Shown here in pieces: positions 27,194-36,288 of a DNA stretch of 64,000 nt. Origin of the DNA: Sva-07 sp031426215. GTDB taxonomy: Bacteria; Actinomycetota; Acidimicrobiia; Acidimicrobiales; Ilumatobacteraceae. The notes beneath the pieces were generated by a model. The model had not been told where the DNA came from. It searched no databases and was given only the letters and a program-made list of their open reading frames with translations. Location of the stretch: assembly GCA_031426215.1 (NCBI GenBank), contig JANPKU010000042.1, positions 1 through 64,000 on the forward strand. Direction: 5' to 3'. The translations under genes and the position numbers were made by a program. Every line of letters begins with the position of its first letter. Position 1 is the stretch's first letter.

Positions 27194-28228
27194 CTACGGC
27201 TCGAAGGTGAGCCGACCCTCGATCTCGCCGTCGACGATGTTGCCGGTCGGGACGAACCCATAGGCGAGGTACACGGGCTCGGGTGACCCCTTGCCGGGCA
27301 CCCACGATGTCAGCAGCGAGCGGTCACCCGATGCACGACAACGGTCGACCACCAGATCGAGTGTGGCGCGCCCGATGCCCCGACGCTGGTGCATCCGATC
27401 GATGAGCAGCCGCCAGAGGTACGGCTCCGGGTGAGCATCGGTGGTGAGCGCCAGCATGACGAAGCCGACGAGATCACCGTCGGCCTCGATTGCCCGCATC
27501 CACGGCAACACCGGCGCGCCGTCGATGACTTCGGGGAACATGGCGTCGCCCAGCGACTGCTCGACCGGACTGACGAAGCGTTGCTGGGTTCGATGGGTCA
27601 CGAGCCGACGGACCGCATACAGGTTGTCAGGGTCGATCTCGACGAGCGTGACGGCAGTCGGTGTGTTCTGTTGGCGTTCACGCCACGCCTGCCAGTCGTC
27701 GCGCACCACCCCGTAGATCCAGTCGTCGGAGTTGTCGCCGTCGAGCCAGAACGACAGCTTGGTGTGACCCTCGAAGACCAATCCGAGTCGCTCGAGGACC
27801 ATCGCCGATGCTGGGTTGTCGGGATGCAAGCGACCCTCCACACGGGTGACGCCGACCTGTTCGAAGAGGTACTCGACGAGGGCCTCGCCGGCCTCGACGG
27901 CGTACCCATGGCCCCACGCAGGTCGTGCCAACGTGTAGCCGATCTCGGCGGTGTGTCCATCGTCGCTCAAGTGCACGACGAGATCGCCCAGGACGGTGAC
28001 GTCATCACGATCGACGATCGTGGCCATCCACCACTCACCGGGACTGGGTCCGTCCATCGCTGCGATGCCGTCGACCATTTGCACGGCGCTGTCGATGGGA
28101 TACGGCGTGGGCCAGGCCTGGTACTTCGCCACCTCGGGGTCGTTGCGCCGTTCGTGCAACTGCGCTGCGTCGTCGGCTCGCATCGCTCGGATGAGCAGGC
28201 GAGGCGTGGTGAGCGGCGTGAAGTTCAC
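27194..28228 (-). CDS. Double GNAT acetyltransferase
   Basis: A 344-residue protein built of two GNAT domains. The first (1-165) is RimJ-like: LTTPRLLIRAM at the start, ARPAWGHGYAVEAGEALV as the CoA loop, and VEGRLHPDNPASAMVLERLG. The second (about 178-344) has RRLVTHRTQQRFVSPVE and the CoA loop DRMHQRRGIGRATLDLVVD. GTG at 28228 begins the first domain and has TACCAT 8 bases upstream. Targets (ribosomal protein N-terminus, small amine or antibiotic) are unknown. Probably co-transcribed with the hydratase and HisN-like genes. Confidence 0.88.
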   Translation of the reverse strand: MNFTPLTTPRLLIRAMRADDAAQLHERRNDPEVAKYQAWPTPYPIDSAVQMVDGIAAMDGPSPGEWWMATIVDRDDVTVLGDLVVHLSDDGHTAEIGYTLARPAWGHGYAVEAGEALVEYLFEQVGVTRVEGRLHPDNPASAMVLERLGLVFEGHTKLSFWLDGDNSDDWIYGVVRDDWQAWRERQQNTPTAVTLVEIDPDNLYAVRRLVTHRTQQRFVSPVEQSLGDAMFPEVIDGAPVLPWMRAIEADGDLVGFVMLALTTDAHPEPYLWRLLIDRMHQRRGIGRATLDLVVDRCRASGDRSLLTSWVPGKGSPEPVYLAYGFVPTGNIVDGEIEGRLTFEP

Positions 28229-28265
28229 GGACGTCGATGGTAGGTCCGCCGACCTACATCCCGGA

Positions 28266-30224
28266 TCAGACTTTTCGGACGAGGGCGACGACGCTGGCGA
28301 CGTCGAGTCCGAAGCGGGCCAGGATCGCGTCGGTCTTCGGGTCGTGGGGGATGAACTTGGTGGGCAGCCCGAGCACGTCGACGTGCGTCGACTGGTCGAT
28401 CGAGCACACGGCGTCGGCGATCGACATTCCGATCCCGCCATCGCGGACGCCGTCCTCGATCGTGATCACCCGGTCGTGGCCGGCAGCATCAGCGATCATC
28501 TCGGCGTCGAGAGGCGCGCAGCAGCGCGCGTCCCACACCGTCACCTCGATGCCGTCGGCGGCGAGCGTGGCTGCGACGCTCTCGGCGGTTTCGAGCATCT
28601 TGCCGACCGCCACGATGCACGTGCCGCCCGAACCCGTGACCGCCTTGCGGGCACGCAGCCCGGATCCGACCTCGCGTTCGCTCACCTGGCGCGCCGACCC
28701 CCGCGGGTACCGGATTGCGATCGGTCCGGCGTCGGCGAGCGTGGTCGCATCGTGAAGCATCTGAGCGAGCTCCTGTGCGCTCGACGGCGCTAGCACCCGC
28801 ATGCCCGGCACCTTCGACAGCAGTGCCATGTCGTACACGCCGTGGTGGCTGGCGCCGTCGGGTCCGGTGATGCCGGCTCGGTCGAGGCAGAAGATCACCG
28901 GAAGCCGGTGCAAGGCGACGTCGTACACGACCTGATCCCACGCCCGGTTGAGGAACGTCGAATAGATCGCCACCACGGGTCGTAATCCACCCATGGCCAT
29001 GCCGGCTGCGCCTGTGACGGCATGTTGTTCGGCGATCCCGACGTCGAAGAATCGATCGGGATACCGCTCCTGGAACGGCAGCAGCCCGGTCGGACCCGGC
29101 ATCGCTGCGGTGATCGCCACGATGCGTTCGTCTGCCTCGGCCTCCTTCAGGAGCGCTTCGGCGAACGCCTGGGTGTACCCGGTCGACACTGCCTTGGGTG
29201 GTCCCACCAGCGGATCGAACACGGGCGCATCGTGCAGGTGCTTCTCGTCGTCGTCCTCGGCCGGCGGGTAGCCGCGACCCTTCTGGGTCAGGACGTGAAC
29301 GAGGATCGGGCCCTCGGACGACAGCTCGATTGCGCTCTGGAGGGCGTGCTCCAGTTCTTCGATGTTGTGACCGTCGAATGGTCCGACGTAGCGCACGCCC
29401 AGCGCCTCGAAGAACGACGGTGGCTGCAGGAACTCGCGGACACCGGCCTTGAAAGCGTCCATGACCGATCCGGCGTGAGTGCCGACGACAGGCAGATGTT
29501 GGAGGAAGTCCTCGATGCGGCGTTGGCGACGGACATACACCGGGTTGGTGCGGATGTCGGTGAGCGCGTGCGACAGCTTTCCGGTGACCCCATCGGTGGT
29601 CCTCGGCGGATGGGTCACTTGGTTCGCAGGATGCCGAGCCCGTTCGTCTCGACCCTGCGCATTGGCCGACAGCATCGACACCGTCGGGGCGTACGAGCGG
29701 CCGTTGTCGTTGAGGACGATGATGACCTGCTTGTCGCCATGGCCGATGTTGTTGAGCGCTTCGTAGGCCATTCCGCCGGTGAGCGAGCCGTCCCCGATCA
29801 CGGCGACGACATGGCGGTGAGGGTCGGTGCCGAGGTCGCGAGCGACGGCCATCCCGTACGCGTACGACAGCACGGTCGAGGCATGGCTGTTCTCGATGTA
29901 GTCGTGTTCGGACTCTTCTCGGCTGGGATAGCCGGACAATCCGCCCTGCTGGCGCAACTGCTCGAACTGCTTTTGGCGGCCCGTGACGATCTTGTGGATG
30001 TACGCCTGGTGACCGGTGTCCCACAGGATCGCATCGGTCGGCGATTCGAAGACACGGTGCAGGGCAAGGGTGAGTTCGACGGCACCGAGATTCGAGCCCA
30101 GGTGTCCACCCGTGTCCGACACCGCGGAGACGACGAAGTCGCGGATCTCACCGGCGAGATCGCGCAGTTCGTCGTATGACAGGTCGCGCAGATCGGCGGG
30201 CTTGCGGACGCGCTCCAGGAACAT
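28266..30224 (-). CDS. dxs: 1-deoxy-D-xylulose-5-phosphate synthase
   Basis: Thiamine-diphosphate enzyme joining pyruvate and glyceraldehyde-3-phosphate, the first step of the MEP isoprenoid pathway. The 652-residue length fits. Motifs: HLGSNLGAVELTLALHRVF with the conserved His, VIGDGSLTGGMAYEALNN for ThDP/Mg binding, DGHNIEELEHAL, and IAEQHAVTGAAGMA in the Pyr domain, with C-terminal LGLPTKFIPHD. The promoter with TAACGT lies 9 bases before the ATG, divergent from the SDR gene. The stop overlaps a short element related to the 32.8 kb palindrome. Confidence 0.96.
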   Translation of the reverse strand: MFLERVRKPADLRDLSYDELRDLAGEIRDFVVSAVSDTGGHLGSNLGAVELTLALHRVFESPTDAILWDTGHQAYIHKIVTGRQKQFEQLRQQGGLSGYPSREESEHDYIENSHASTVLSYAYGMAVARDLGTDPHRHVVAVIGDGSLTGGMAYEALNNIGHGDKQVIIVLNDNGRSYAPTVSMLSANAQGRDERARHPANQVTHPPRTTDGVTGKLSHALTDIRTNPVYVRRQRRIEDFLQHLPVVGTHAGSVMDAFKAGVREFLQPPSFFEALGVRYVGPFDGHNIEELEHALQSAIELSSEGPILVHVLTQKGRGYPPAEDDDEKHLHDAPVFDPLVGPPKAVSTGYTQAFAEALLKEAEADERIVAITAAMPGPTGLLPFQERYPDRFFDVGIAEQHAVTGAAGMAMGGLRPVVAIYSTFLNRAWDQVVYDVALHRLPVIFCLDRAGITGPDGASHHGVYDMALLSKVPGMRVLAPSSAQELAQMLHDATTLADAGPIAIRYPRGSARQVSEREVGSGLRARKAVTGSGGTCIVAVGKMLETAESVAATLAADGIEVTVWDARCCAPLDAEMIADAAGHDRVITIEDGVRDGGIGMSIADAVCSIDQSTHVDVLGLPTKFIPHDPKTDAILARFGLDVASVVALVRKV

Positions 30225-30283
30225 GCAGCTCCGACGTTATCTCCGCTGCTGCGTAGGCGTGTGACGAGCCGTACCGTCGTTGC

Positions 30284-31078
30284 ATGACGTTTCCCGAGCA
30301 CTCCCCGTTCGACCTCACCGGCCACGTCGCGGTGGTCACCGGCGGCAATGGCGGAATCGGGCTCGGAATGGCGGACGCGCTCGCTGCTCACGGCGCCGAC
30401 GTCGCTATCTGGGGCACCAATCCCGACAAGAACGATGCAGCCATCGAGCAGTTGGGCCGCTACGACGTCGAGCTGCTCTCGATCGTCTGTGATGTGGGTG
30501 ACGAGGCCGCGGTCGAGCAAGCGATGTCGGACACGATCGACGAGCTCGGTCGAATCGACTCGTGTTTCGTCAATGCCGGGGTGGGGAGCCGCGCCCCGAG
30601 CTTCGTCGACATGAGCGCGGACGAGTGGCGCAGGGTGATGCGGGTCAACCTCGACGGTGCGTTCTTCACCGCACGTGAGGCCGCGAAACACATGGTGTCG
30701 CGCCACTCCGACGGTGACGAGTCGGGCGGATCGATCGTGTTCACCACGTCGGGGTCGGCGTTCTTCGGCCAGCAGTCGGGCCAGAACTACGGCGCCTCGA
30801 AGGCGGGCGTCAACTCGATGATGAAGGCGATCGCTGTGCAACACGCTCGCCACGGCATCCGCTGCAACTCGGTGTTGCCGGGGTGGATCGAGACCGACAT
30901 GACCGCCGGAGCGTTCGGCTGGGACAAGTTCGTCGACAACGTACTGCCGCGGGTGCCGATGCGGCGTTGGGGCACCTCCGGCGACTTCGGCGGGCTCGCT
31001 GTGTACCTCGCCAGCCGGGCCTCCAGCTATCACACCGGCGACATCATCACCATCGACGGCGGCTACCACTCCTTCTGA
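30284..31078 (+). CDS. SDR family NAD(P)-dependent oxidoreductase
   Basis: Classical short-chain dehydrogenase of 264 residues. The cofactor loop is VVTGGNGGIGLGMADAL, followed by NAGVGSRAPSF, the catalytic Ser in FTTSGSAFFG and the YGASK active-site pair (Tyr-x-x-x-Lys). The C-terminal PMRRWGTSGDFGGLAVYLAS and TGDIITIDGGYHSF are typical of 3-oxoacyl reductase-like members. Substrate unknown. TACCGT lies 6 bases before the ATG. A long palindrome follows between it and the convergent LLM gene. Confidence 0.92.
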   Translation: MTFPEHSPFDLTGHVAVVTGGNGGIGLGMADALAAHGADVAIWGTNPDKNDAAIEQLGRYDVELLSIVCDVGDEAAVEQAMSDTIDELGRIDSCFVNAGVGSRAPSFVDMSADEWRRVMRVNLDGAFFTAREAAKHMVSRHSDGDESGGSIVFTTSGSAFFGQQSGQNYGASKAGVNSMMKAIAVQHARHGIRCNSVLPGWIETDMTAGAFGWDKFVDNVLPRVPMRRWGTSGDFGGLAVYLASRASSYHTGDIITIDGGYHSF

Positions 31079-31091
31079 TCGCCTGGATCCG

Positions 31092-31144
31092 CCGAAATTG
31101 TGCGGGATCGTGACGGTGACCGTCACGATCGAGGACAATTTCGG
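31092..31144. terminator. Long palindrome between convergent genes
   Basis: Arms begin CCGAAATTGT and end ACAATTTCGG; the centre CGTGACGGT-G-ACCGTCACG is a perfect palindrome. A short internal mismatch (GCGGG facing CGAGG) divides the stem. It closely resembles the palindrome at 52159-52209. It lies between the convergent SDR and LLM genes and can terminate both. Confidence 0.75.
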
Positions 31145-31172
31145 GTGTCGCTGGTGGATGGCGGTGCGCAGG

Positions 31173-32012
31173 TCAGGTCGGGGGGCCGGCGAGAACCCGT
31201 GCGTGATGCCGCTCGAAACGAACGGTCGGATCGTCGAGCGAATCGATCCACCACGTCATGGCGCCGTCGGACAGTCGGCCGATCTTGTCGGAGGTCTCGT
31301 CGTCGCCACCGGCAGGGCTGCTCCCGACGAAGCAGGCATCGAAGGGGAGGTCGCTCGCCCGGAAATCTCGGACTGCCGCAACGCAATCGATGAACTCTTC
31401 GACGCCGAGGTAGCCGCCCGCCTTGGCCACCGGCCAGACGCCGTCGAAGCGAGCCGCCCGCCGGAACGGCGCGCCTCCTGGCCAGCCGCCGGCAACCCAG
31501 ATCGGAATACGAACGTTGACCGGCGTCGGACGGAACTCCACCTCGTCGATCACGAGATGCTCGCCGTGATACGACACGGCCTCTCCCGTCCAGAGGAGCT
31601 GCAAGGCGTCGAGGGATTCGTCGAGGATCCGAGCCCGGCGCCTCGGGTCGCTGGCTTCACCAAACCGCGTGAACTCGTCATCGGGGGCGCCGAGGCCGAC
31701 GCCGAGTCGGAGCCGACCGTTCGAGAGTCGATCGAGCGTCACCGACTGTCGCGCTACCACCGAGATCCTTCGCCGCGCCAGTGGGGTGACCATCGGACCG
31801 ATGATGATCCGCTCGGTCGCGGTGGCCACCGCTGCGAGGGTGACCCACGGGTCGACCATCGGCTGCCACGGTTGGCGGCGGATCACGTGATCCCAGAGGA
31901 AGAAGCCGTCCCATCCGGCCGCCTCGGCGTCACGAGCGAGCGACGCAAGACGGATCGGGTCGGCGAAGTCGCCGCCGTTGGGGACGCCGAGACCGAACTT
32001 GGGCTGGGTCAT
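31173..32012 (-). CDS. LLM-class (F420-type) flavin-dependent oxidoreductase
   Basis: Luciferase-like TIM-barrel oxidoreductase of 279 residues. Features: the start FGLGVPNGGDFADPIRLASL, GWDGFFLWDHV, IGPMVTPLARRRISVVARQ, and RLRLGVGLGAPDDEFTRFGE. Members in actinobacteria often use coenzyme F420, though FMN/NADH types are equally close by motif. ATG at 32012 overlaps the methyltransferase stop (ATGA). Substrate unknown; the methyltransferase partner suggests a small two-gene modification unit. Confidence 0.87.
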   Translation of the reverse strand: MTQPKFGLGVPNGGDFADPIRLASLARDAEAAGWDGFFLWDHVIRRQPWQPMVDPWVTLAAVATATERIIIGPMVTPLARRRISVVARQSVTLDRLSNGRLRLGVGLGAPDDEFTRFGEASDPRRRARILDESLDALQLLWTGEAVSYHGEHLVIDEVEFRPTPVNVRIPIWVAGGWPGGAPFRRAARFDGVWPVAKAGGYLGVEEFIDCVAAVRDFRASDLPFDACFVGSSPAGGDDETSDKIGRLSDGAMTWWIDSLDDPTVRFERHHARVLAGPPT

Positions 32013-32758
32013 GGTGCGTCCACCCGCCGGTAGATCGACACGTGCTGAGTGCTGTCGTCGGTGAACGCAGCGCCGGCCATGTCGCCGACGCGCCGGTCGA
32101 GCCGAAGCCCGGCTGCGGTCGCCATCTCGTCGAGTTGTTCGGGTGTCGCCCATCGGATCGCCCACGGTCGGAGTCGGACTCCGCCCGACTCGGAGAACTG
32201 CACGAACTGGCCCTCGGCGAATTGTTCGTCAGGCCGGTTGACCGACACGGAGAGCACGACGTGGTCGATGGCCATCGAGCGGACGCTCACTTCGGATGAC
32301 TCATCACCGGGCCGGAAGTCGGGGACGAACGCCTCCACCACGAACGCGCCGGCAGGGGCGAGCCGCGCCGCGACCTGATGGAAGAGACGTTGCTGTTCGT
32401 CCTCGCCGAGCAGGTTGAAGATCGTGTTGTAGGCGATCAACACTGCGTCGAAGCTTCCGTCGGGGAGGTCGTCGACCATGTGACCGCAGATCGACTCGAC
32501 GCGTTGGTGGGCGTCGCGTTCCGTCAGTTTCGCGAGCATCGCCGCGCTGCTGTCGATGCCGACCACGCGGAGACGAGCATCCGCCATCGGAACGGCGAGC
32601 CGCCCGGTACCGACGCCGAGTTCGAGCACTCGACCGTCGGTGCCGGCGATGTCCACCATGCGTGTCACGGTGGCCTCGACATCGGTGACGTCGGCGTACC
32701 ACTCGTCGTACACGTCGGCGAACCCGTCGCCGTACGAACGCTGGTCGTATCCCCGCAC
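32009..32758 (-). CDS. Class I SAM-dependent methyltransferase
   Basis: A 249-residue methyltransferase with the Rossmann SAM site. Motif I is VLELGVGTGRLAVPMA near 45, the acidic loop is VVGIDSSAAML, and the motif IV region is FDAVLIAYNTIFNL. A C-terminal mixed domain follows that likely binds the acceptor. GTG at 32758 is preceded by TAGCCT seven bases upstream. It leads an overlapping pair with the LLM oxidoreductase. The acceptor is not predictable. Confidence 0.88.
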   Translation of the reverse strand: MRGYDQRSYGDGFADVYDEWYADVTDVEATVTRMVDIAGTDGRVLELGVGTGRLAVPMADARLRVVGIDSSAAMLAKLTERDAHQRVESICGHMVDDLPDGSFDAVLIAYNTIFNLLGEDEQQRLFHQVAARLAPAGAFVVEAFVPDFRPGDESSEVSVRSMAIDHVVLSVSVNRPDEQFAEGQFVQFSESGGVRLRPWAIRWATPEQLDEMATAAGLRLDRRVGDMAGAAFTDDSTQHVSIYRRVDAP

Positions 32759-32776
32759 CGACCCGAGGCTACGGCG

Positions 32777-32841
32777 GATTACATCAGGGGTCAGACCCGC
32801 ATGTAACGGATGACCTCGCGGGTCTGACCCCTGATGTAATC
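32777..32841. repeat. Palindrome with perfect 24-base arms
   Basis: GATTACATCAGGGGTCAGAC plus CCGC at left is exactly complementary to the segment 32818-32841 at right; the 17-base loop is at 32801-32817. It fills the gap between the divergent methyltransferase and cysteine desulfurase genes. A 33-base element at 18511-18543 matches 32809-32841 at 29 of 33 positions. Confidence 0.8.
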
Positions 32842-32856
32842 GGTAGCGTGTGGTGG

Positions 32857-34083
32857 GTGACGGAGCCGGCCATCACCTACCTCGACCATGCTGCGTCCAC
32901 GCCGATGCGTGCCGAAGCGGTCGAGGCGATGATGCCGTACCTGTCGGAGCTGTATGCCAATCCGTCGGGCTCGCACCGGTTCGCCCGCCGTGCCCGCCAG
33001 GCCGTCGACGAGGCGCGCGACACGGTCGCCCGCGTGGTCGGATGTCACCCGAATGAGGTGGTCTTCACCGGCTGCGGTACGGAAAGCGACAACATGGCGA
33101 TCACCGGCGCGATCGCCCGACGGGGAGGTGTCGCCGTGTGTCCAGCCGTCGAACACCATGCCGTCCTCCACGTCGTGGAACACCTCGCCGAACGAGCTGG
33201 CGAGCGGGGTTGCGTCATCGGTGTCGATGCGGTCGGCCGAGTCGACCTGGATGAGCTGGCCGCAACGCTCGATGGGACGTCCGGCGTCACGATCGTCAGT
33301 GTGATGACGGTCAACAACGAGGTCGGCACCATCACCGACATTGCCGAAGTCGCCCGAGTCCTGCGGCGGCACGCTCCCGATGCGCTGTTGCACACCGATG
33401 CGGTCCAGTCGGCATGCTGGCTCGATCTGCGCGACATCACGCCGCACGTCGACTTGCTGTCGCTGAGCGCCCACAAGTTCGGCGGACCGAAGGGCGTCGG
33501 TGTGCTCGTCGAACGCGGCGGACCCAAGGTCGACCCGCTGATCATCGGCGGCGGCCAGGAACGAGAACGGCGCAGCGGGACCCACAACACCGCAGGAATC
33601 GTCGCTGCAGCGGTTGCGCTCGAGCTTGCGGATCGCGAACGAGTCGACGAGAACGCCCGCCTGTCGCCGTTGCGCGACGAACTCGTCGCAGGGCTAGAGC
33701 ACCGCCTCGACGGCGTGACCGAGACCGTTCATCGCGACCACAAGGTTGCGGGCTCGGCGCACGTGTGCATCGCCGGCATCGAATCCGAGGCCCTGCTGTT
33801 CCTGCTCGACGAGGCCGACGTGTGCGCGTCCGCCGCGTCGGCCTGCGCGAGCGGAGCGATGGAACCGTCGCACGTCCTGGCCGCAATGGGTGTCGATCGC
33901 TCCAGCGCCCTCGGCGCACTTCGGCTCACGCTCGGGCGCACCACCACAGGGGTCGACATCGAACGCGCCATCGACGTGATCGGCGCCTCGGTCGATCAGT
34001 TGCGACGGCGCTCCAAGACTGCGACGGTGCCGACCACCCCTACCACTCCCACCGTTTCCGACGCCGTCGCGGGTGCATCGTGA
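32857..34083 (+). CDS. Cysteine desulfurase
   Basis: IscS/NifS-type PLP enzyme of about 408 residues that takes sulfur from cysteine and passes it on as persulfide. Motifs: TYLDHAASTPM, CGTESDNMAI, AVEHHAVLHVVEHL, HTDAVQSACWLD, the PLP lysine in SLSAHKFGGPKGVGVL, and the catalytic Cys loop ASACASGAMEPSHVL. GTG at 32857 follows TAGCGT by 7 bases; GTG at 32848 is the alternative. Its stop overlaps mnmA by GTGA, so sulfur for tRNA thiolation is the likely main job, with Fe-S assembly possible. Confidence 0.93.
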   Translation: MTEPAITYLDHAASTPMRAEAVEAMMPYLSELYANPSGSHRFARRARQAVDEARDTVARVVGCHPNEVVFTGCGTESDNMAITGAIARRGGVAVCPAVEHHAVLHVVEHLAERAGERGCVIGVDAVGRVDLDELAATLDGTSGVTIVSVMTVNNEVGTITDIAEVARVLRRHAPDALLHTDAVQSACWLDLRDITPHVDLLSLSAHKFGGPKGVGVLVERGGPKVDPLIIGGGQERERRSGTHNTAGIVAAAVALELADRERVDENARLSPLRDELVAGLEHRLDGVTETVHRDHKVAGSAHVCIAGIESEALLFLLDEADVCASAASACASGAMEPSHVLAAMGVDRSSALGALRLTLGRTTTGVDIERAIDVIGASVDQLRRRSKTATVPTTPTTPTVSDAVAGAS

Positions 34084-35126
34084 AAGTGATGTGCGCGATG
34101 TCGGGAGGGGTCGACTCGTCCGTCGCAGCACTCCTCCTGCAGGAGGCGGGCCATGAGGTCGTCGGGGTCACGATGAAGCTCTGGGGTGGCGACAGCGACA
34201 CCGGCTGCTGTTCGGTGTCCGACGTCGACGACGCCCGCCGGGTGGCCCAGCAGCTCGGTATCGACCATCTCGTGTTCAACTTCGGCGACGACTTCGACCA
34301 GCACGTCGTCGCGCCGTACATCGACGCGCACACCCGAGGTGTCACCCCGAACCCCTGTATTGAGTGCAACCGATCGGTCAAGTTCGCCCGCCTCGCCGAA
34401 CGAGCCGACCTGCTCGGTTTCGACGCCGTTGCCACCGGTCACCACGCCAACATCGGCCGCAGCGCGTCCGGTCATCTCACGCTCGAGCGCGGCTCTGATG
34501 CGGCCAAGGATCAGAGCTACGTCGTCCACATGCTCGACCAGGCCCAGCTCGCCCGCACGATGTTCCCGGTCGGCGGGATGCAGAAGACCGAACTCCGCGC
34601 GCTCGCGGCGTCGATCGACCTGCGGACCGCCTCCAAACCCGACAGCCAGGACGTGTGTTTCATCACCTCCACGGGCGGCCGTACTGCGTTCCTCGGCGAT
34701 CGCATCCCATTCCGTTCGGGCACGGTCGTCGACACCGAGGGCACTCGTCTCGGCGAGGTCGATTCGGTCGAACTGGTCACCGTCGGCCAACGCAAGGGCA
34801 TCGGCCTGCCGGGGGGCGGTCCGAAGCGCTACGTGCTCGATGTCGACACCGCATCCGCGACCGTCACGGTCGGAAGCGATGTCGACCTGCTCCGCGACGA
34901 GCTGACGGTCGACCGGATGACCTGGGTCGACGGCGCCGCCGATGGACCGGTGCGGGTGCAGTGCAGCGCGCATGGACGTGCGCTGTCCGCCACGATCGTT
35001 GCAGTCGGCGACGAGTCGATCACCGTGCGCTGGGACGTGCCGCAGCGTCGGATCGCTCCCGGCCAGAGTGTCGTGGCATATGACCTCAGCAACACACGAG
35101 TCCTCGGCGGCGGCATCTGCCGCTGA
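34080..35126 (+). CDS. mnmA: tRNA-specific 2-thiouridylase MnmA
   Basis: Adds sulfur to U34 of Glu, Gln and Lys tRNAs using ATP and a persulfide donor. The 348-residue protein has the PP-loop AMSGGVDSSVAA, the catalytic Cys region NPCIECNRSVKF, ATGHHANI, the second Cys in SKPDSQDVCFI, and the C-terminal barrel ending RVLGGGICR. GTG at 34080 overlaps the cysteine desulfurase stop by 4 bases. The pair is a common actinobacterial arrangement and implies direct sulfur relay. Converges closely with the next membrane protein gene. Confidence 0.96.
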   Translation: MKVMCAMSGGVDSSVAALLLQEAGHEVVGVTMKLWGGDSDTGCCSVSDVDDARRVAQQLGIDHLVFNFGDDFDQHVVAPYIDAHTRGVTPNPCIECNRSVKFARLAERADLLGFDAVATGHHANIGRSASGHLTLERGSDAAKDQSYVVHMLDQAQLARTMFPVGGMQKTELRALAASIDLRTASKPDSQDVCFITSTGGRTAFLGDRIPFRSGTVVDTEGTRLGEVDSVELVTVGQRKGIGLPGGGPKRYVLDVDTASATVTVGSDVDLLRDELTVDRMTWVDGAADGPVRVQCSAHGRALSATIVAVGDESITVRWDVPQRRIAPGQSVVAYDLSNTRVLGGGICR

Positions 35127-35138
35127 TCGCCTGACAAC

Positions 35139-36041
35139 TCAGTTCACGGGGAGGCCGCGGGCGCGAGCCGAGCGCAGGGCCCGACCGGGACGGCTCGGTG
35201 CGATCAGGAACGATCGCAGGTGGATCGCCGTGCCATTGGGTTCGGCCGGAGTGAAGGCGAACACGGCCGTGACCGACTCGGTCGTGGCCACCTCGACGGC
35301 GTAGCCACTTGCCGGCCCGGTGAGGTCGGCCGCCTGCGTGTCGGCCGACGCGAGCCCGATCGACGCGACCTGGGCGGTGCGCAGAGGGAACGTGTCAGCC
35401 AGGACGACCGGGTCGTGGACGACCACACCGGCGGGGACGAGGACGAACCATCTCAACGACAGTCGGTGCCATCGGGGACCGATGAGAACGGTGCCGGCGA
35501 TTGCGAGCACGCTCAGGAGCACCCCACCGACCCACGATCGGGCGGCCACCATCAACGGTCCGGCGATCAACGCCGGCGCCCATACCAGCCAGGAGATGAT
35601 CGCTGCGAGCCCGGCCCCGACAGGGAAGCGCAGCGGGAACCGTTCCTCGTCGCCGTAGGCCGATGCCTGCACCCACTGGCGCCCGAATTCGGCGGTCATC
35701 ACCGCCGCTGTTGCGACGACCGCCGGACCACCGAGCAGCACGAGATCGAGAGCGGTTGCGCCTCCGACTCCGCATGCGACCGATGCGATCAATGACACGG
35801 GAACCACGAGGCGCACGACCGTCAGCGACCAGACAGCTGCGATCGCGAGACCGAGGGCGCCGATCGCCCACAGACCCCACCCGCCGAGGGCCGCCGTCCA
35901 CGCGATTGCCGAACTGCGGCCGTCGACCGCCGACTCCACCGCGCTGCCTCCCATCACCGCGACGAGGATCCATGCCAACCGGGCCACCCACGGCGTGAAA
36001 CCCGCAAGCCGCTCGACTGGGTTCTGCGCAGCTGTCGCCAT
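35139..36041 (-). CDS. Polytopic membrane protein of unknown function
   Basis: Not recognised. About 300 residues with six or so hydrophobic helices (for example WVARLAWILVAVMGGSAVE, LWAIGALGLAIAAVWSLTVV, VGGVLLSVLAIAGTVLIG), followed by a soluble C-terminal part of about 100 residues that ends in basic residues (RSARARGLPVN). ATG at 36041 is used as the first start with membrane character; the open frame runs further upstream. The actinobacterial plan of helices then a PH-like soluble tail is possible but not demonstrated. Confidence 0.72.
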   Translation of the reverse strand: MATAAQNPVERLAGFTPWVARLAWILVAVMGGSAVESAVDGRSSAIAWTAALGGWGLWAIGALGLAIAAVWSLTVVRLVVPVSLIASVACGVGGATALDLVLLGGPAVVATAAVMTAEFGRQWVQASAYGDEERFPLRFPVGAGLAAIISWLVWAPALIAGPLMVAARSWVGGVLLSVLAIAGTVLIGPRWHRLSLRWFVLVPAGVVVHDPVVLADTFPLRTAQVASIGLASADTQAADLTGPASGYAVEVATTESVTAVFAFTPAEPNGTAIHLRSFLIAPSRPGRALRSARARGLPVN

Positions 36042-36288
36042 GTCCACAGGTTGCCGTGCTGGTGGCGGAATCGGTACACCGCCACACGTATCCGCTCGTA
36101 GCAGGACGCTCATGCGAGACCGATGGTCAGGAAGTGCGGCCTTGCGAAAATTGCGCTGATGTTGTGTCAACGGTCACCCAGAATGGATTCTCCCGTGTGG
36201 GAGCTCGCATGAAACGATGCGGAGATCCCACTTCGACGTCCGTCGAGCTGGCACAGTCGTAGGGGAGATCACCGATGGGAGGTGTGGC

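Noticed and set aside
36062..36085. Sequence GTGGCGGAATCGGTA resembling the D-arm of tRNA-Leu
   Set aside because: It is followed by CCGCCAC, making only a 7-bp hairpin; no anticodon arm, T-arm or acceptor stem can be built around it.
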